In this document: one piece after another, positions 9,784 through 20,213 of the stretch
How the letters are laid out: each line of letters opens with the position of its first letter
How positions within the stretch are numbered: the stretch's first letter is position 1
Source of the DNA: an uncultured Caryophanales bacterium
GTDB lineage: Bacteria; Bacillota_I; Bacilli_A; RF39; UBA660
DNA length: 37,267 bases
Reading direction: 5' to 3'
Assembly (NCBI GenBank): GCA_946408655.1
Contig: CAMJTE010000005.1
Span: 1-37,267, forward strand
Translations under genes and position numbers: made by a program
Notes under the pieces: generated by a model
Told to the model about the DNA's origin: nothing
The model's database searches: none
Seen by the model: only the letters and a program-made list of their open reading frames with translations

Positions 9784-11202
9784 ATGAAAGTTTTTAGATT
9801 AATTATTAGACTGCTTTTTTGTATAGTCTTATTATTCACCTTAATTTATAATACATATTTACTTAGAAGTCTTGGTTTAACTTATAATAAATATATTTTA
9901 ATTGCGCTTATAATTGTTTATATAATAATGCTATTATTAATACTTGGAATACTACTATTAAAAAATATGATTGCTAAAGTAATTATTTATATTATATCTA
10001 CTTTAGTAATTATTACATTCTCATTTATAATATATTACCTATATAATACACTAAACTTTATAAATAGCTTTGGTAAAGTTAAAGATCAATATGATTACTA
10101 CTATGTAATAGTTAATATAGATAGTAAATATCATAACATAGATGATTTAGATGGTAAGATAATGGGAGTTAATAATAGTGTTAAAGAAGATATACTTAAT
10201 AAAGTAAGTATAACTAATAACAAAATAGGTTATGATAAAACAAATCTATTATACAATGATTTAAAGAGTGAAAAAGTTGATTTTATATATATAAGTGATA
10301 CTGATGCATATTTATTAGAAGAACAACTAGGTGAAGAATTTACAAAAAGTATTCGTATTATTAAAAAAGTAAAAATAAAGAAAGAAATAAAAATAGAAAC
10401 CGAAAAAGAAATAGATGACTCATTTATTCTATACATAAGTGGAATAGATACCAAAGGTGTGATATCTAATGTAAGTAGAAGTGATGTAAATATTTTAGTT
10501 ACAGTAAACACAAAGACATACCAGATATTGTTGTCAACAATTCCTAGGGACTATTACTTTCAATTGCACAATACTGAAGGGTATAAAGATAAATTAACTC
10601 ATGCAGGTATTTATGGAATAGATATGTCCATTTCAACCATAGAAGATTTACTTGATATTAAAATTAATTATTATCTTAGAGTAAACTTTGATACATTAAT
10701 TAAATTAATAGATGAAATTGGTGATATTGAAATATACTCTGATCAGGATTTAAGTTTCTGTGATATAAAAACTGGATATAATACTTTAAATTCTAGTTGT
10801 GCGCTTAGATTCGCTCGTGAGAGAAAATCCTATGAAACTGGTGATAGACATAGAGGAGAGAATCAAGAAGAAGTATTAAAAGCAATGATAAATAAAATAG
10901 GAAGTGATAATGTTTTACTTTCTAAATATGATGATATACTTAAAAAATTATCAGATAATTTTGAAACAAATATATCTGATAGTATAATTAAAAATATTGT
11001 TAAAATTCAAATGAAAGATATGCCTAAGTGGAATATTGATACATATAATTTAGATGGTTTTAATTCATATGATTATACATATAGTTATGATAATGATGTT
11101 AAACTTTATGTCATGGAACCAGATATTAATACAATTAATAATTTAAAAAACCATATAAATAATATAATAAATGGTAAAATGTTTTATGAAATAAATAATT
11201 GA
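9784..11202 (+). CDS. LytR-CpsA-Psr (LCP) family protein, CpsA/Wzg-like
   Basis: SGIDTKGVISNVSRSDVNILVTVNTKTYQILLSTIPRDYYFQL, GIDMSISTIEDLL, RFARERKSYETGDRHRGENQEEVLKAMI. Confidence 0.93.
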   Translation: MKVFRLIIRLLFCIVLLFTLIYNTYLLRSLGLTYNKYILIALIIVYIIMLLLILGILLLKNMIAKVIIYIISTLVIITFSFIIYYLYNTLNFINSFGKVKDQYDYYYVIVNIDSKYHNIDDLDGKIMGVNNSVKEDILNKVSITNNKIGYDKTNLLYNDLKSEKVDFIYISDTDAYLLEEQLGEEFTKSIRIIKKVKIKKEIKIETEKEIDDSFILYISGIDTKGVISNVSRSDVNILVTVNTKTYQILLSTIPRDYYFQLHNTEGYKDKLTHAGIYGIDMSISTIEDLLDIKINYYLRVNFDTLIKLIDEIGDIEIYSDQDLSFCDIKTGYNTLNSSCALRFARERKSYETGDRHRGENQEEVLKAMINKIGSDNVLLSKYDDILKKLSDNFETNISDSIIKNIVKIQMKDMPKWNIDTYNLDGFNSYDYTYSYDNDVKLYVMEPDINTINNLKNHINNIINGKMFYEINN

Positions 11203-11211
11203 GGTGATTAG

Positions 11212-11886
11212 ATGGAAACAATAGATATTAAAGAAATGTTTAATTATTATAAGGGGAAGATGCCTTTTATAATTATGATAGTAGCGCTTGTAGGAATTAT
11301 AGGATCAGTTTATAGTTTTGTTTTTCAAACACCTAAATATAAATCCACAACAAGTGTAATACTTAAAAACGATAGTACACAAAGTAATATATTAACTGTT
11401 AATGATTTAAATATGAATAAGAACTTAGTTGGTACTTATTCTGAAATAGTTAAAAGTAAAAGAACATTAAATCAAGTTATAAAGAATCTTAAACTAGACT
11501 ATAGCGTTGGACAGTTATCAAGTATGATTCAAGTAACATCTGTTGCAGATACAGAAATAATAAAAATAACTGTATCTGATGTTAATAAAAAGAATGCTAA
11601 GGTAATTGCTGATGAGGCAGCTAATGTGTTTGTAGAAGAAATTCCAGAATTATATAGTATCTCTAATGTTAGTATATTAGATTCTGCAGAGGTAGCTAAT
11701 TCTCCATATAATATAAATGTAAAAAAACAATTAATATTATATTTATTAATAGGTTTAGTATTAGGATGTGGAATAGTATTTATAATATATTATTTTGATA
11801 GAACTATAAAATCTGTAGAACAAGTAGAAATGAAAATAGGACTACCAATTTTAGGTGCAGTTCAAGAATGTAAGAAAGGAAAATGA
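11212..11886 (+). CDS. Polysaccharide chain-length / tyrosine kinase modulator (Wzz/CpsC family)
   Basis: Two flanking TMs, SVYSFVFQTPKYKSTTSVIL, PYNINVKKQLILYLLIGLVLG. Confidence 0.9.
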   Translation: METIDIKEMFNYYKGKMPFIIMIVALVGIIGSVYSFVFQTPKYKSTTSVILKNDSTQSNILTVNDLNMNKNLVGTYSEIVKSKRTLNQVIKNLKLDYSVGQLSSMIQVTSVADTEIIKITVSDVNKKNAKVIADEAANVFVEEIPELYSISNVSILDSAEVANSPYNINVKKQLILYLLIGLVLGCGIVFIIYYFDRTIKSVEQVEMKIGLPILGAVQECKKGK

Positions 11887-11890
11887 TAAT

Positions 11891-12580
11891 ATGAAAAATG
11901 AACTTATAGTAAAGACTATGCCTAAATCGGTAGTAAGTGAAGATATTAGAACAATAAGAACTAATTTGGAATTTTCCTTATCAGATTCTGATGAAAAAGT
12001 AGTTATGGTAACAAGTCCCCTGCCAGGAGAAGGAAAAAGTTTTATTAGTAGTAATCTTGCTGTTGCGCTTGCGCAAAATGGAAATAAAGTACTTCTTATA
12101 GATTGTGATCTTAGAATGGGTAGAATTCATAAAATGTTTAACCTAACCAATAAGGTGGGATTATCTAATTTAATTGCAAAATATAATGAGGTTGAAGAGG
12201 TAGAGGAGTATGTTAAAAAAACAGATGTAAAGAATTTATTTGTTATTTCTCGTGGTACTGTTCCACCAAATCCATCAGAGCTATTATCATCAAAAAGGTT
12301 TGAGAATATTATTAATGATTTTAAACAACTATTTGATTATATTTTATTAGATAGTGTGCCTGTAACTGGACTTCCTGATGCTTTAGTATTATCTAAAATT
12401 GCTGATAAGACAATCATAGTTGTTAAATACGGTTCTACTAACATAGATGCACTAGAGGATACTAAAAAGGCGTTAGATAATGTTGATGCTAAAGTTGCTG
12501 GAGTTGTAGTTAATAAGATTCCAAAATCTAAAACAAAGTATGGAAACTACTACTATTACTATGGTAAAGATGATGATTGA
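11891..12580 (+). CDS. CpsD/CapB-family tyrosine-protein kinase
   Basis: VTSPLPGEGKSFISSNLAVALAQNGNKVLLIDCDLRMGRIH, DYILLDSVPV, C-terminal Tyr cluster YGNYYYYYGKDDD. Confidence 0.94.
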   Translation: MKNELIVKTMPKSVVSEDIRTIRTNLEFSLSDSDEKVVMVTSPLPGEGKSFISSNLAVALAQNGNKVLLIDCDLRMGRIHKMFNLTNKVGLSNLIAKYNEVEEVEEYVKKTDVKNLFVISRGTVPPNPSELLSSKRFENIINDFKQLFDYILLDSVPVTGLPDALVLSKIADKTIIVVKYGSTNIDALEDTKKALDNVDAKVAGVVVNKIPKSKTKYGNYYYYYGKDDD

Positions 12581-13307
12581 TATACATACGCATATTATTT
12601 CTAATATAGATGATGGTTGTAAGAGTATAGATGATTCATTAAAAACTATAAAAAAACTAAAGGAGTTAGGTTTTTCTAAAATTATTTTAACTCCTCATTA
12701 TATGAAAGGTTCTAATTATCAAGCTAATAATGATATAAAGATTACTAAATATAATGAATTAAAAGAATTGGTTAAAAAAGAAAATGTTGATATAGAACTT
12801 TATTTAGGTAATGAAATATATATTAATAATGATATTGTTAATCTTATAATTAATAAAGAAATATATCCGTTAAATGATACAAAATACTTATTAATAGAAC
12901 TACCTTTATATAATGAGATTAATGGTATAGAAGATTATTTATATGAACTTAAATTAAAAGGATATATTCCGATAATTGCTCATCCAGAAAGATATTTATA
13001 CTTTCAAAAGAATTATAAGAAAATTGTTGAATTATATGAAAGTGGTGTATTATATCAATCTAATTATGGGAGCATACTTGGGGTTTATGGTAAGGAAGCC
13101 AAGAAATTATTTAAATATGCTTTAAAAAAAGATATGATATCATTTCTAGCAACTGATATTCATAGTCCTAATTTCTCTTTAATTAAAGATTTTAAAAAAG
13201 CAACTAAGAAAATTAAAAAAATAGTTGGCAATAAAAGATTTGAAGATTTAACATTTAATAATGCAAATAAGATAATTGATAATAAGAAAGTAGAATACTT
13301 TGAATAG
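12570..13307 (+). CDS. CpsB/CapC-family (PHP) tyrosine-protein phosphatase
   Basis: MIDIHTHIISNIDDGCKSIDDSL, ILTPHYMKG, PIIAHPERYL, ATDIHSP. Confidence 0.93.
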   Translation: MMIDIHTHIISNIDDGCKSIDDSLKTIKKLKELGFSKIILTPHYMKGSNYQANNDIKITKYNELKELVKKENVDIELYLGNEIYINNDIVNLIINKEIYPLNDTKYLLIELPLYNEINGIEDYLYELKLKGYIPIIAHPERYLYFQKNYKKIVELYESGVLYQSNYGSILGVYGKEAKKLFKYALKKDMISFLATDIHSPNFSLIKDFKKATKKIKKIVGNKRFEDLTFNNANKIIDNKKVEYFE

Positions 13308-13409
13308 TGTTTTATTACTAATTTGCATTTTTTTTAATTTATGGTATTATATTATACAAATTTCGTGGAGATTTTATATTTAAATATGAATAAAGGGGAT
13401 GATTATAAT

Positions 13410-13493
13410 ATGATATCATTTATTATTGGTGTATTTACTGGAGTCGTATTAGCCACAATTATATTATGTTGTTTACAGATGAGTAAACAGTAA
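13410..13493 (+). CDS. 27-aa single-TM small protein, DUF3789-like; absent from supplied ORF track
   Basis: AGGGGATGATTATAAT-ATG; MISFIIGVFTGVVLATIILCCLQMSKQ*; strong RBS and directly followed by a terminator. Confidence 0.65.
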   Translation: MISFIIGVFTGVVLATIILCCLQMSKQ

Positions 13494-13494
13494 T

Positions 13495-13520
13495 GCAATC
13501 ATTATTTGGTTGCTTTTTTT
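13495..13520 (+). terminator. Rho-independent terminator
   Basis: GCAATC-attattt-GGTTGC followed by T7. Confidence 0.75.
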
Positions 13521-13553
13521 CATATGTTATGAAAAACATGTTATGAAAAAATG

Positions 13554-13582
13554 TTGTCAAACTATGTAATTTGTTGTATAAT
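13554..13582 (+). promoter_or_regulatory. Sigma-A type promoter for the distal polysaccharide genes
   Basis: TTGTCA - 17 nt - TATAAT, upstream of the sugar transferase. Confidence 0.75.
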
Positions 13583-13620
13583 TTTTATAGATATAGAATT
13601 GATGTAGGATGTTGTTATAT

Positions 13621-14352
13621 ATGAATGAAAATTATATTGATAGTTATGTTAGTATTGATGGTAATAGAACTACTAGGAAGACTATTGCTAAACTATTTAT
13701 AATTATATTTGCTGGATTAAAATTTGTCTGTGATAGATTGTTAGCTTTAGTAGGATTAATAGTATTTTCGCCTATTATGATAATAATAGCTATAATAATA
13801 AAGTTGGATAGTAAAGGTCCGGTGTTGTTTAAACAAGTAAGAACTGGCAAAGGTGGAAAAAATATTAATATATATAAGTTTAGAACAATGGTTGTAACAA
13901 ATAATGTATTAGATTTTTCAAAGGGTGATAAGCATACTAAAGTGGGAACACTTTTAAGGAAAACATCATTAGATGAATTACCACAACTATTTTCTATTTT
14001 AATAGGGGATATGAGTTTTATTGGTCCTCGTCCTTGGATTCCAGAGTATTATGAGAATATGAATGATATTCAAAGACATAGATACTGTGTTAGACCAGGA
14101 CTTACAGGTCTTGCCCAAGTAAGTGGAAGGAATAAACTTACTATATTTGATAAAATAAACTATGATTTAGAATATATAGAGAATTATTCACTATATCAAG
14201 ATATTAAAATTATTCTTCTATCAATAAAAGCAGTTATCAAGGGTAATGGGGCAGATGCAGGAAAAGAAACAATAAAGATTGAACTTAGAAAACTAAAAAA
14301 TCAAAAGAGTATGCGTGAAAAACAAATTAGTAAAAGAGGAGTAAGAAAGTGA
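13621..14352 (+). CDS. Polyprenyl-phosphate sugar transferase (initiating transferase)
   Basis: GPVLFKQVRTGKGGKNINIYKFRTM, KTSLDELPQLFSILIGDMSFIGPRPWIPEY, RPGLTGLAQVSGRN. Confidence 0.95.
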   Translation: MNENYIDSYVSIDGNRTTRKTIAKLFIIIFAGLKFVCDRLLALVGLIVFSPIMIIIAIIIKLDSKGPVLFKQVRTGKGGKNINIYKFRTMVVTNNVLDFSKGDKHTKVGTLLRKTSLDELPQLFSILIGDMSFIGPRPWIPEYYENMNDIQRHRYCVRPGLTGLAQVSGRNKLTIFDKINYDLEYIENYSLYQDIKIILLSIKAVIKGNGADAGKETIKIELRKLKNQKSMREKQISKRGVRK

Positions 14353-15452
14353 AAAAAGTGTTATTTACTGCAACAGTTGATTCACATATATTGCAATTTC
14401 ATTTGCCTTATTTAAAACTTTTTAAAGAAAAAGGATATGAGGTTCATGTTGCTACTAATGGCACTGAAGAAATTCCTTATTGTGATATAAAACATGTTGT
14501 AAATTTTGAAAGAAATCCTTTGAAAATTAATAATTTAAAGGCAATTAAACAGTTGAAAAAAATAATTAATAAGGAAAAATTTGATATTATTCATACTCAT
14601 ACACCAATGGGATCTGTTGTTACTAGATTAGCAGCCAAAAAAGCAAGAAAAAAATTTCATACAAGAGTTATATATACTGCACATGGATTTCATTTTTTTA
14701 AAGGAGCTCCCCTCAAGAATTGGTTTATTTTTTATCCTGTTGAAAAATATTTATCTAAATATACAGATACTCTAATTCTGATTAATCAAGAAGATTATAA
14801 TTTAGCCAAGAAAAAATTTAAAAAAAGATGTAGAGATATAGAATATGTACCAGGTGTTGGTATAGATGAGAAGAAGTTTAGCGTGGTAATTAAAAAAAAT
14901 GATAAAGATAATTTAAGGAAAAAATTTGGTTTAAAAAAAGATTATTATATTTTGACTTGTGTTGCAAGATTGGACAAAAATAAAAATCAAATATTTTTGA
15001 TAAATCTTTTAGAAAAAATTATTAATAAATATGATAAAATTCACTTGTTGTTAGTTGGCCCTGATGAATTAGATGGCTTTTATCAAAGTGTTGTTAAACA
15101 AAAAAAATTAAACAATAATATTCATTTTTTAGGAAAAAGGGAGGATATCTCTGAAATTCTTTCAATTACTAATATTGTTGTTTCTTCAAGTTTAAGAGAA
15201 GGTTTGCCAGTTAATGTATTAGAAGCAATTTTTGCCCGAAAACCTACAATTGCAATAGAAAATAGAGGCACAAGATCATTGATTAATAGCAAAAATGGTT
15301 TTATTGTTAAAAGTGATGATTATGAAAATTTTATTAAATGCATTGAAATAATATATAATAAAAATTTTACTTTTAATGATAATGAAAGTAAAAAAAAGTA
15401 TTCACTTAGAAATATTTTAAGTGAACTAGAGAAAATATACTTTGGAGGTTAA
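14349..15452 (+). CDS. Glycosyltransferase family 4 (EpsD-like)
   Basis: FDIIHTHTPMGSVVTRLAAK, YTAHGFHFFKGAPLKNWFIFYPVEK, SSSLREGLPVNVLEA. Confidence 0.92.
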   Translation: MKKVLFTATVDSHILQFHLPYLKLFKEKGYEVHVATNGTEEIPYCDIKHVVNFERNPLKINNLKAIKQLKKIINKEKFDIIHTHTPMGSVVTRLAAKKARKKFHTRVIYTAHGFHFFKGAPLKNWFIFYPVEKYLSKYTDTLILINQEDYNLAKKKFKKRCRDIEYVPGVGIDEKKFSVVIKKNDKDNLRKKFGLKKDYYILTCVARLDKNKNQIFLINLLEKIINKYDKIHLLLVGPDELDGFYQSVVKQKKLNNNIHFLGKREDISEILSITNIVVSSSLREGLPVNVLEAIFARKPTIAIENRGTRSLINSKNGFIVKSDDYENFIKCIEIIYNKNFTFNDNESKKKYSLRNILSELEKIYFGG

Positions 15453-15453
15453 T

Positions 15454-16497
15454 ATGAAATACTCATTTATGGATATAATTGGAATAGATATTGATAATAA
15501 TTATAAATGGCTTGATTCGTTTTTTTTGGATGATCATTTATTAAGAAAAAATGACGGGAAGAACAAATATAAAAAGAATATTAAAATTATCTATAACAAA
15601 CATATTGATTATAGTGATAGTAGAGAAATTGAAAAAGATATTTTTGCATGTGATAAGTATATGTTTGACAAAAAGAAAATGGTAAAAATATATAAAGAAA
15701 GAGACACATATGTAATTGAAAGTAATCAGGAGTGTAATGAATGGTTTGTTATTGTTTTACAATTGGTTTTGTTGTCTGAAGATTATTCAATTATTCATGC
15801 TGCTGCTGTTTGCAACACGGATGGAGAAGCATTATTGTTACCATCTTGGGGTGGCGTAGGTAAAACAGCCTCAGTTTCTAAACTTGTAGATAAAGGATAT
15901 AAACTTTTAGGAGACGATTTAAACGTTATAAAAAGTGATGGTACTATTTTAGGGTTCCCTAAGAAGTTTGTTTTATATTATTATCATAAAGAGTTATTTC
16001 CTAATGTCTTTGAGAAGAAAAATATAAAGTGCAATAATTTTTTGAATAATTTTTATACGGCAATTATTCCAACAGTAAAAAAAGTGTTGAGAAAAATTCC
16101 TTGCCTGCTTACTTATGCTAGAAAGCATAATCCACAATCAATGAAAGTTTCTCCATTTGAAATATTTGGAGAAGAAGCAATATATACAGAAAAGGCAAAA
16201 ATTTCTCAGATAATGTGGCTTGATAGGTTGTATCAAGACAATTATGTAAAAAAAATAAGCAATTATGACTTAGTATCTAAATCAGTATCGGTTAGCATGC
16301 ATGAACTTTTTACTGATAATATCGAAAGTATACTTATATTATGTGGCATGAATCTGTTTAATTATGATAATGTATTTAATAAAATGTATCAAATCTATAA
16401 AGATGCTTTATCCGTTCACTCTGTGGAGCTTAATATAAATAAAAATTCTGAAGTCAGTAATGTTCCTAACGAAGTGTTAAAAAATATTAAAATATAG
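15454..16497 (+). CDS. HPr kinase/phosphorylase-like P-loop protein in polysaccharide locus
   Basis: HAAAVCNTDGEALLLPSWGGVGKTASVSKLVDKGYKLLGDDLNVIKSDG resembles HprK C-terminal P-loop plus DD motif; RBS GGAGG before ATG 15454. Confidence 0.65.
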   Translation: MKYSFMDIIGIDIDNNYKWLDSFFLDDHLLRKNDGKNKYKKNIKIIYNKHIDYSDSREIEKDIFACDKYMFDKKKMVKIYKERDTYVIESNQECNEWFVIVLQLVLLSEDYSIIHAAAVCNTDGEALLLPSWGGVGKTASVSKLVDKGYKLLGDDLNVIKSDGTILGFPKKFVLYYYHKELFPNVFEKKNIKCNNFLNNFYTAIIPTVKKVLRKIPCLLTYARKHNPQSMKVSPFEIFGEEAIYTEKAKISQIMWLDRLYQDNYVKKISNYDLVSKSVSVSMHELFTDNIESILILCGMNLFNYDNVFNKMYQIYKDALSVHSVELNINKNSEVSNVPNEVLKNIKI

Positions 16498-16511
16498 AAT
16501 GGCGGGTAGAA

Positions 16512-17693
16512 GTGAGAATCTTATTTTGTTTAGATGTTAAGTTAAAAAAATTTAAAGATAAATATTTTACTTCCGGAGCTGCTGATTATCAGTATTTTAA
16601 TAATCAAAAAATTTTTAAGAATGATATATTAAATGTAATATGTAGAAGTGATGATGAAAATTTTAGTACTAAAATGTCAGTTTCTTCTGGGAAAAATGTT
16701 AATTTTACAACAATTAATAGTTACTTTAGTCTACTCAATCCAAAATTTAAAAACGAATTAAAGGAAATGATTAATAATTCGGATTTATGTTTAATAAAAT
16801 TACCAACAATAATTGGGTGTTTTGCATGTCATTACGTAAAAAAAATGAAAAAGAGATATGTTATTGAAATGGTTGGGGATCCATACTATTCGTTAAAATA
16901 TAGGGGAGATTTAATTTCAAAAATAATGGCTCCAATAATTAAGAGTATTAACAAGTATTATATAAAAAGAGCTGCTGCTGTAATTTATGTTTCAAAAAAG
17001 TATTTACAAGATAGATATCCCACAAAAGGAAAATCGTTTACATTATCCGATGTAAGTTTGATTAAGTGTAATGAAAGTATTATTGAGAAAAGATATAAAA
17101 GGATTAAAAAATATAACAAAATGGTCGTTTATAAGTTTGGAATAATTGGGTCATTAAATGTACGATATAAGGGATTAGATACAGCATTATTTATGATTAA
17201 TGAATTAAAAAGAAATAATATAAATGTAGAATTGCACATATTAGGAACTGGAAACAGAAGTTATTGGGATAAAATTATTGAGTCATTAAATATTTCTAAT
17301 AATGTATTGTATGATGGAGTTATTGAACACGAAGAAATTTTTGATTGGTTTGATAAAATAGATTTCTTTTTAATGCCTAGTTTAACAGAGGGATTACCTA
17401 GAAGTTTAATTGAAGCTATGAGTCGAGGATGTTTATGCATTGCATCAAATGTTGGTGGTATTCCAGAATTATTAGAAACCAATTCTCTAGTTAATCCAAA
17501 AGATTATATGAGCATGAAAAATATTGTTTTAAATATGATTGAAAATATTGATGATTCTGTTAAACAAAGCAAAAGAAATATTGATATTTCAAATGATTTT
17601 CAGATTGAACGATTAAGACTACAAAAGAAAAAAATCAATGAAATTATATTAAAGGAGATTATTAATTATGAGGATCTTACATGTAGTAAATAG
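16512..17693 (+). CDS. Glycosyltransferase family 4
   Basis: FGIIGSLNVRYKGLDTALFMI, MPSLTEGLPRSLIEAMSRGCLCIASNVGGIPELL. Confidence 0.9.
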   Translation: MRILFCLDVKLKKFKDKYFTSGAADYQYFNNQKIFKNDILNVICRSDDENFSTKMSVSSGKNVNFTTINSYFSLLNPKFKNELKEMINNSDLCLIKLPTIIGCFACHYVKKMKKRYVIEMVGDPYYSLKYRGDLISKIMAPIIKSINKYYIKRAAAVIYVSKKYLQDRYPTKGKSFTLSDVSLIKCNESIIEKRYKRIKKYNKMVVYKFGIIGSLNVRYKGLDTALFMINELKRNNINVELHILGTGNRSYWDKIIESLNISNNVLYDGVIEHEEIFDWFDKIDFFLMPSLTEGLPRSLIEAMSRGCLCIASNVGGIPELLETNSLVNPKDYMSMKNIVLNMIENIDDSVKQSKRNIDISNDFQIERLRLQKKKINEIILKEIINYEDLTCSK

Positions 17694-18795
17694 GATGGGA
17701 ATGGGTGGAATAGAAACATTTATTATGAACATATATCGTTCTTGTGATGATAATGTAACTTTTGATTTTGCAGTGCATTCTAAAAAATTAGGTGAATATG
17801 ATAATGAAATTCTTACTAAAGGTGGAAAAATATATAGATTTAATTCGAGAAGAGACAATTTTATAAAATATTGGTCTGAGTGGAGATCGTTTTTAAAAAA
17901 TAATTCAAAAAAATATGATGCGATACATATGCATGTTAGTTCTTTAACTACAATTGTTCCATTAATATATGCAAAAAAATATGGAATAAAGGTAAGAATT
18001 ATACATGCCCATAGCACATCACAAAATGGGATTATACATAAAATTTTTTGTTTTATTAATAAAAAGAGAATAAAAAAATATGCAAATTTTCTTTTATCTT
18101 GTTCCCATAAGGCCGGAAATTTTGTATTTGGAAATAATAAGTATGAGATCGTATATAATGGGATTAATATTTCTAAATATAAATTCAATTCCGAAATACG
18201 AAATTCAGTTAGAAAAAAACTTAAATTAGATGATAGAACATTAGCTTTAGTGCATGTAGGAAGATTTACATATGCTAAAAATCATGATTTCCTTATTGAT
18301 ATTTTCAAAGAAATCCATAAAAAAAATATTAATGCAAAACTATTTTTAATAGGAATTGGCGAATTAGAAAAAGATATACGTGATAAAGTAAATAATTTTA
18401 AACTCAGTGGATATGTTGTGTTTTTAGGAGTTAGAAATGATATTTGTACATTATTACAGGGCATGGATTTTTTTGTTTTTCCATCAAACTATGAAGGTCT
18501 TCCAATTGCTACAATTGAAGCCCAGGCAAGTGGATTACCAGTTATTGCATCTGATTGTGTTACAAAGGAAATATCAATAACGAAACTAGTACAATTTTTA
18601 TCTTTAAATGAGTCACCTAAGAAATGGGCGCAAACTATTTTGGATCATAGATTTGATAGGACAAAAGATGCAAAACAAATACTAAATAATGATGATTATG
18701 ATATAATAAGGACGAAAGATAAAATTCTTGAAATTTATAATTATAAAAAAGAGGCGAATAAATGTGATCAAGGAAAATACTATGAAAGTAACTAA
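17668..18795 (+). CDS. Glycosyltransferase family 4 (EpsF-like)
   Basis: ILHVVNRMGMGGIETFIMNIYR, HVGRFTYAKNHDFLIDIF, FPSNYEGLPIATIEAQASGLPVIASD. Confidence 0.93.
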   Translation: MRILHVVNRMGMGGIETFIMNIYRSCDDNVTFDFAVHSKKLGEYDNEILTKGGKIYRFNSRRDNFIKYWSEWRSFLKNNSKKYDAIHMHVSSLTTIVPLIYAKKYGIKVRIIHAHSTSQNGIIHKIFCFINKKRIKKYANFLLSCSHKAGNFVFGNNKYEIVYNGINISKYKFNSEIRNSVRKKLKLDDRTLALVHVGRFTYAKNHDFLIDIFKEIHKKNINAKLFLIGIGELEKDIRDKVNNFKLSGYVVFLGVRNDICTLLQGMDFFVFPSNYEGLPIATIEAQASGLPVIASDCVTKEISITKLVQFLSLNESPKKWAQTILDHRFDRTKDAKQILNNDDYDIIRTKDKILEIYNYKKEANKCDQGKYYESN

Positions 18796-20212
18796 AACAA
18801 TAATTTCTTATTTTTTCATTTTATGTATTTCTATCATTTTTTGTGCAATTTTTCCTATTGAAAAATTAATAGATGATTATGACAAAAATCTTTTTATCGT
18901 TTCATGGATTATTAATATATTATTTGTTATTAATGTTTATAATATTTATAAAATAAAAAGAAATATATTTGATTTTAATATTGTTTTTTTAGTTTTCTTG
19001 TTCGTGTTTTGTAATGGTCAATTATTTTTATATTCAATTGGTGTAAAAATTGATGATTTGATTGTAATAAAGGTTTCAACAAAAAATGAAATCTTAAAGG
19101 CGGCATTTTATTTCTATTTTAGTATGTTGTTTTTTAGTTTTGGAACTTTAATAGGGTTAAATAGAAACGAAATTGAAATAAATGAGCATATAGAAGACGA
19201 AATTCTATCTAAATCTATTTATAGAGTTGGATTTGCTTTGTTAGTTATTTCAATAGTTCCATATATATATATATTGGTTCCTAAAATGATTAACTCGATT
19301 TTGTACGGGTATAATTATTTATATTCCTCTTCTATACAAAATTCAAATTTTATATCTTACTTATCAAAGTTAATGGTACCTTCAGTTTTTATGATAATGT
19401 ATGGAAGAGTTAATCTAAATAAAAAAAATATACACTTAATTATTTTTTTTGCAGTAATCATAATTTGCTGTATGATTACTGGAGCTAGGGGAGATGCACT
19501 ATCTATTCTAATTGCTCTTCTAATATTTAAAAATCAATTTGAGAAAAAGTTTATAAAAAAAGATTTACTAAAATTGGCTGCAATATTTTTAATAATTTTT
19601 ATTTCTATTCCAATTACAGCATCCTTTAGAAGGACGGAAAATAAATCTATTTCCGGATTTGTTGAAGTCCTAAGTGAAAATTTAACTGGAAAGGATAATT
19701 TTTTTGTAGATACTGTTTCTGAATTGGGATACACAATGCATTCACTAATATTGACTGAACAATTAGTTCCTAACTATATAAATTATCAGTGTGGTAGATC
19801 TTATCTATCTAGTATTGTAATGATAATTCCAAGCGGATTATTGGGAACAACATACTTTGCAGATAATGCTGCTCTTGATATATGGCTTCAAAAAGTTCAC
19901 AAATTATCTTATGGTCCAGGATTTTCTTTAATAGCTGAAACTTATTATAATTTTGGATGGTATGCTGGAGTTATATTTTCATTTTTTCTTGGTTTGTTCT
20001 TTTCAAAAATTTTTGACATAAGACACGAAAAAAAAGATTATTCAAAGGTTCTTCAATTGCTTTCTTTTATATTTTTGTATAATTCTTTGTTAGTAGCTAG
20101 ATTTCCTTTTCATAGTATTCCTAGGAATTTATTTTATATGTTTTTAATTCCATATATATTAATACAATATGATTATAAAAAATCAAAAACTATAGAAAGG
20201 TATGGTACTTAA
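18782..20212 (+). CDS. Wzy-type oligosaccharide repeat-unit polymerase
   Basis: Polytopic protein; MITGARGDALSILIALL, GPGFSLIAETYYNFGWYAGVIFSFFLGLFFSKI; RBS AAGGA before ATG 18782. Confidence 0.82.
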   Translation: MKVTKTIISYFFILCISIIFCAIFPIEKLIDDYDKNLFIVSWIINILFVINVYNIYKIKRNIFDFNIVFLVFLFVFCNGQLFLYSIGVKIDDLIVIKVSTKNEILKAAFYFYFSMLFFSFGTLIGLNRNEIEINEHIEDEILSKSIYRVGFALLVISIVPYIYILVPKMINSILYGYNYLYSSSIQNSNFISYLSKLMVPSVFMIMYGRVNLNKKNIHLIIFFAVIIICCMITGARGDALSILIALLIFKNQFEKKFIKKDLLKLAAIFLIIFISIPITASFRRTENKSISGFVEVLSENLTGKDNFFVDTVSELGYTMHSLILTEQLVPNYINYQCGRSYLSSIVMIIPSGLLGTTYFADNAALDIWLQKVHKLSYGPGFSLIAETYYNFGWYAGVIFSFFLGLFFSKIFDIRHEKKDYSKVLQLLSFIFLYNSLLVARFPFHSIPRNLFYMFLIPYILIQYDYKKSKTIERYGT

Positions 20213-20213
20213 A

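Noticed and set aside
17649-18188. 179-aa minus-strand ORF antisense to a glycosyltransferase
   Set aside because: Fully overlaps a well-supported GT4 gene; composition is typical of an AT-rich antisense spurious ORF.
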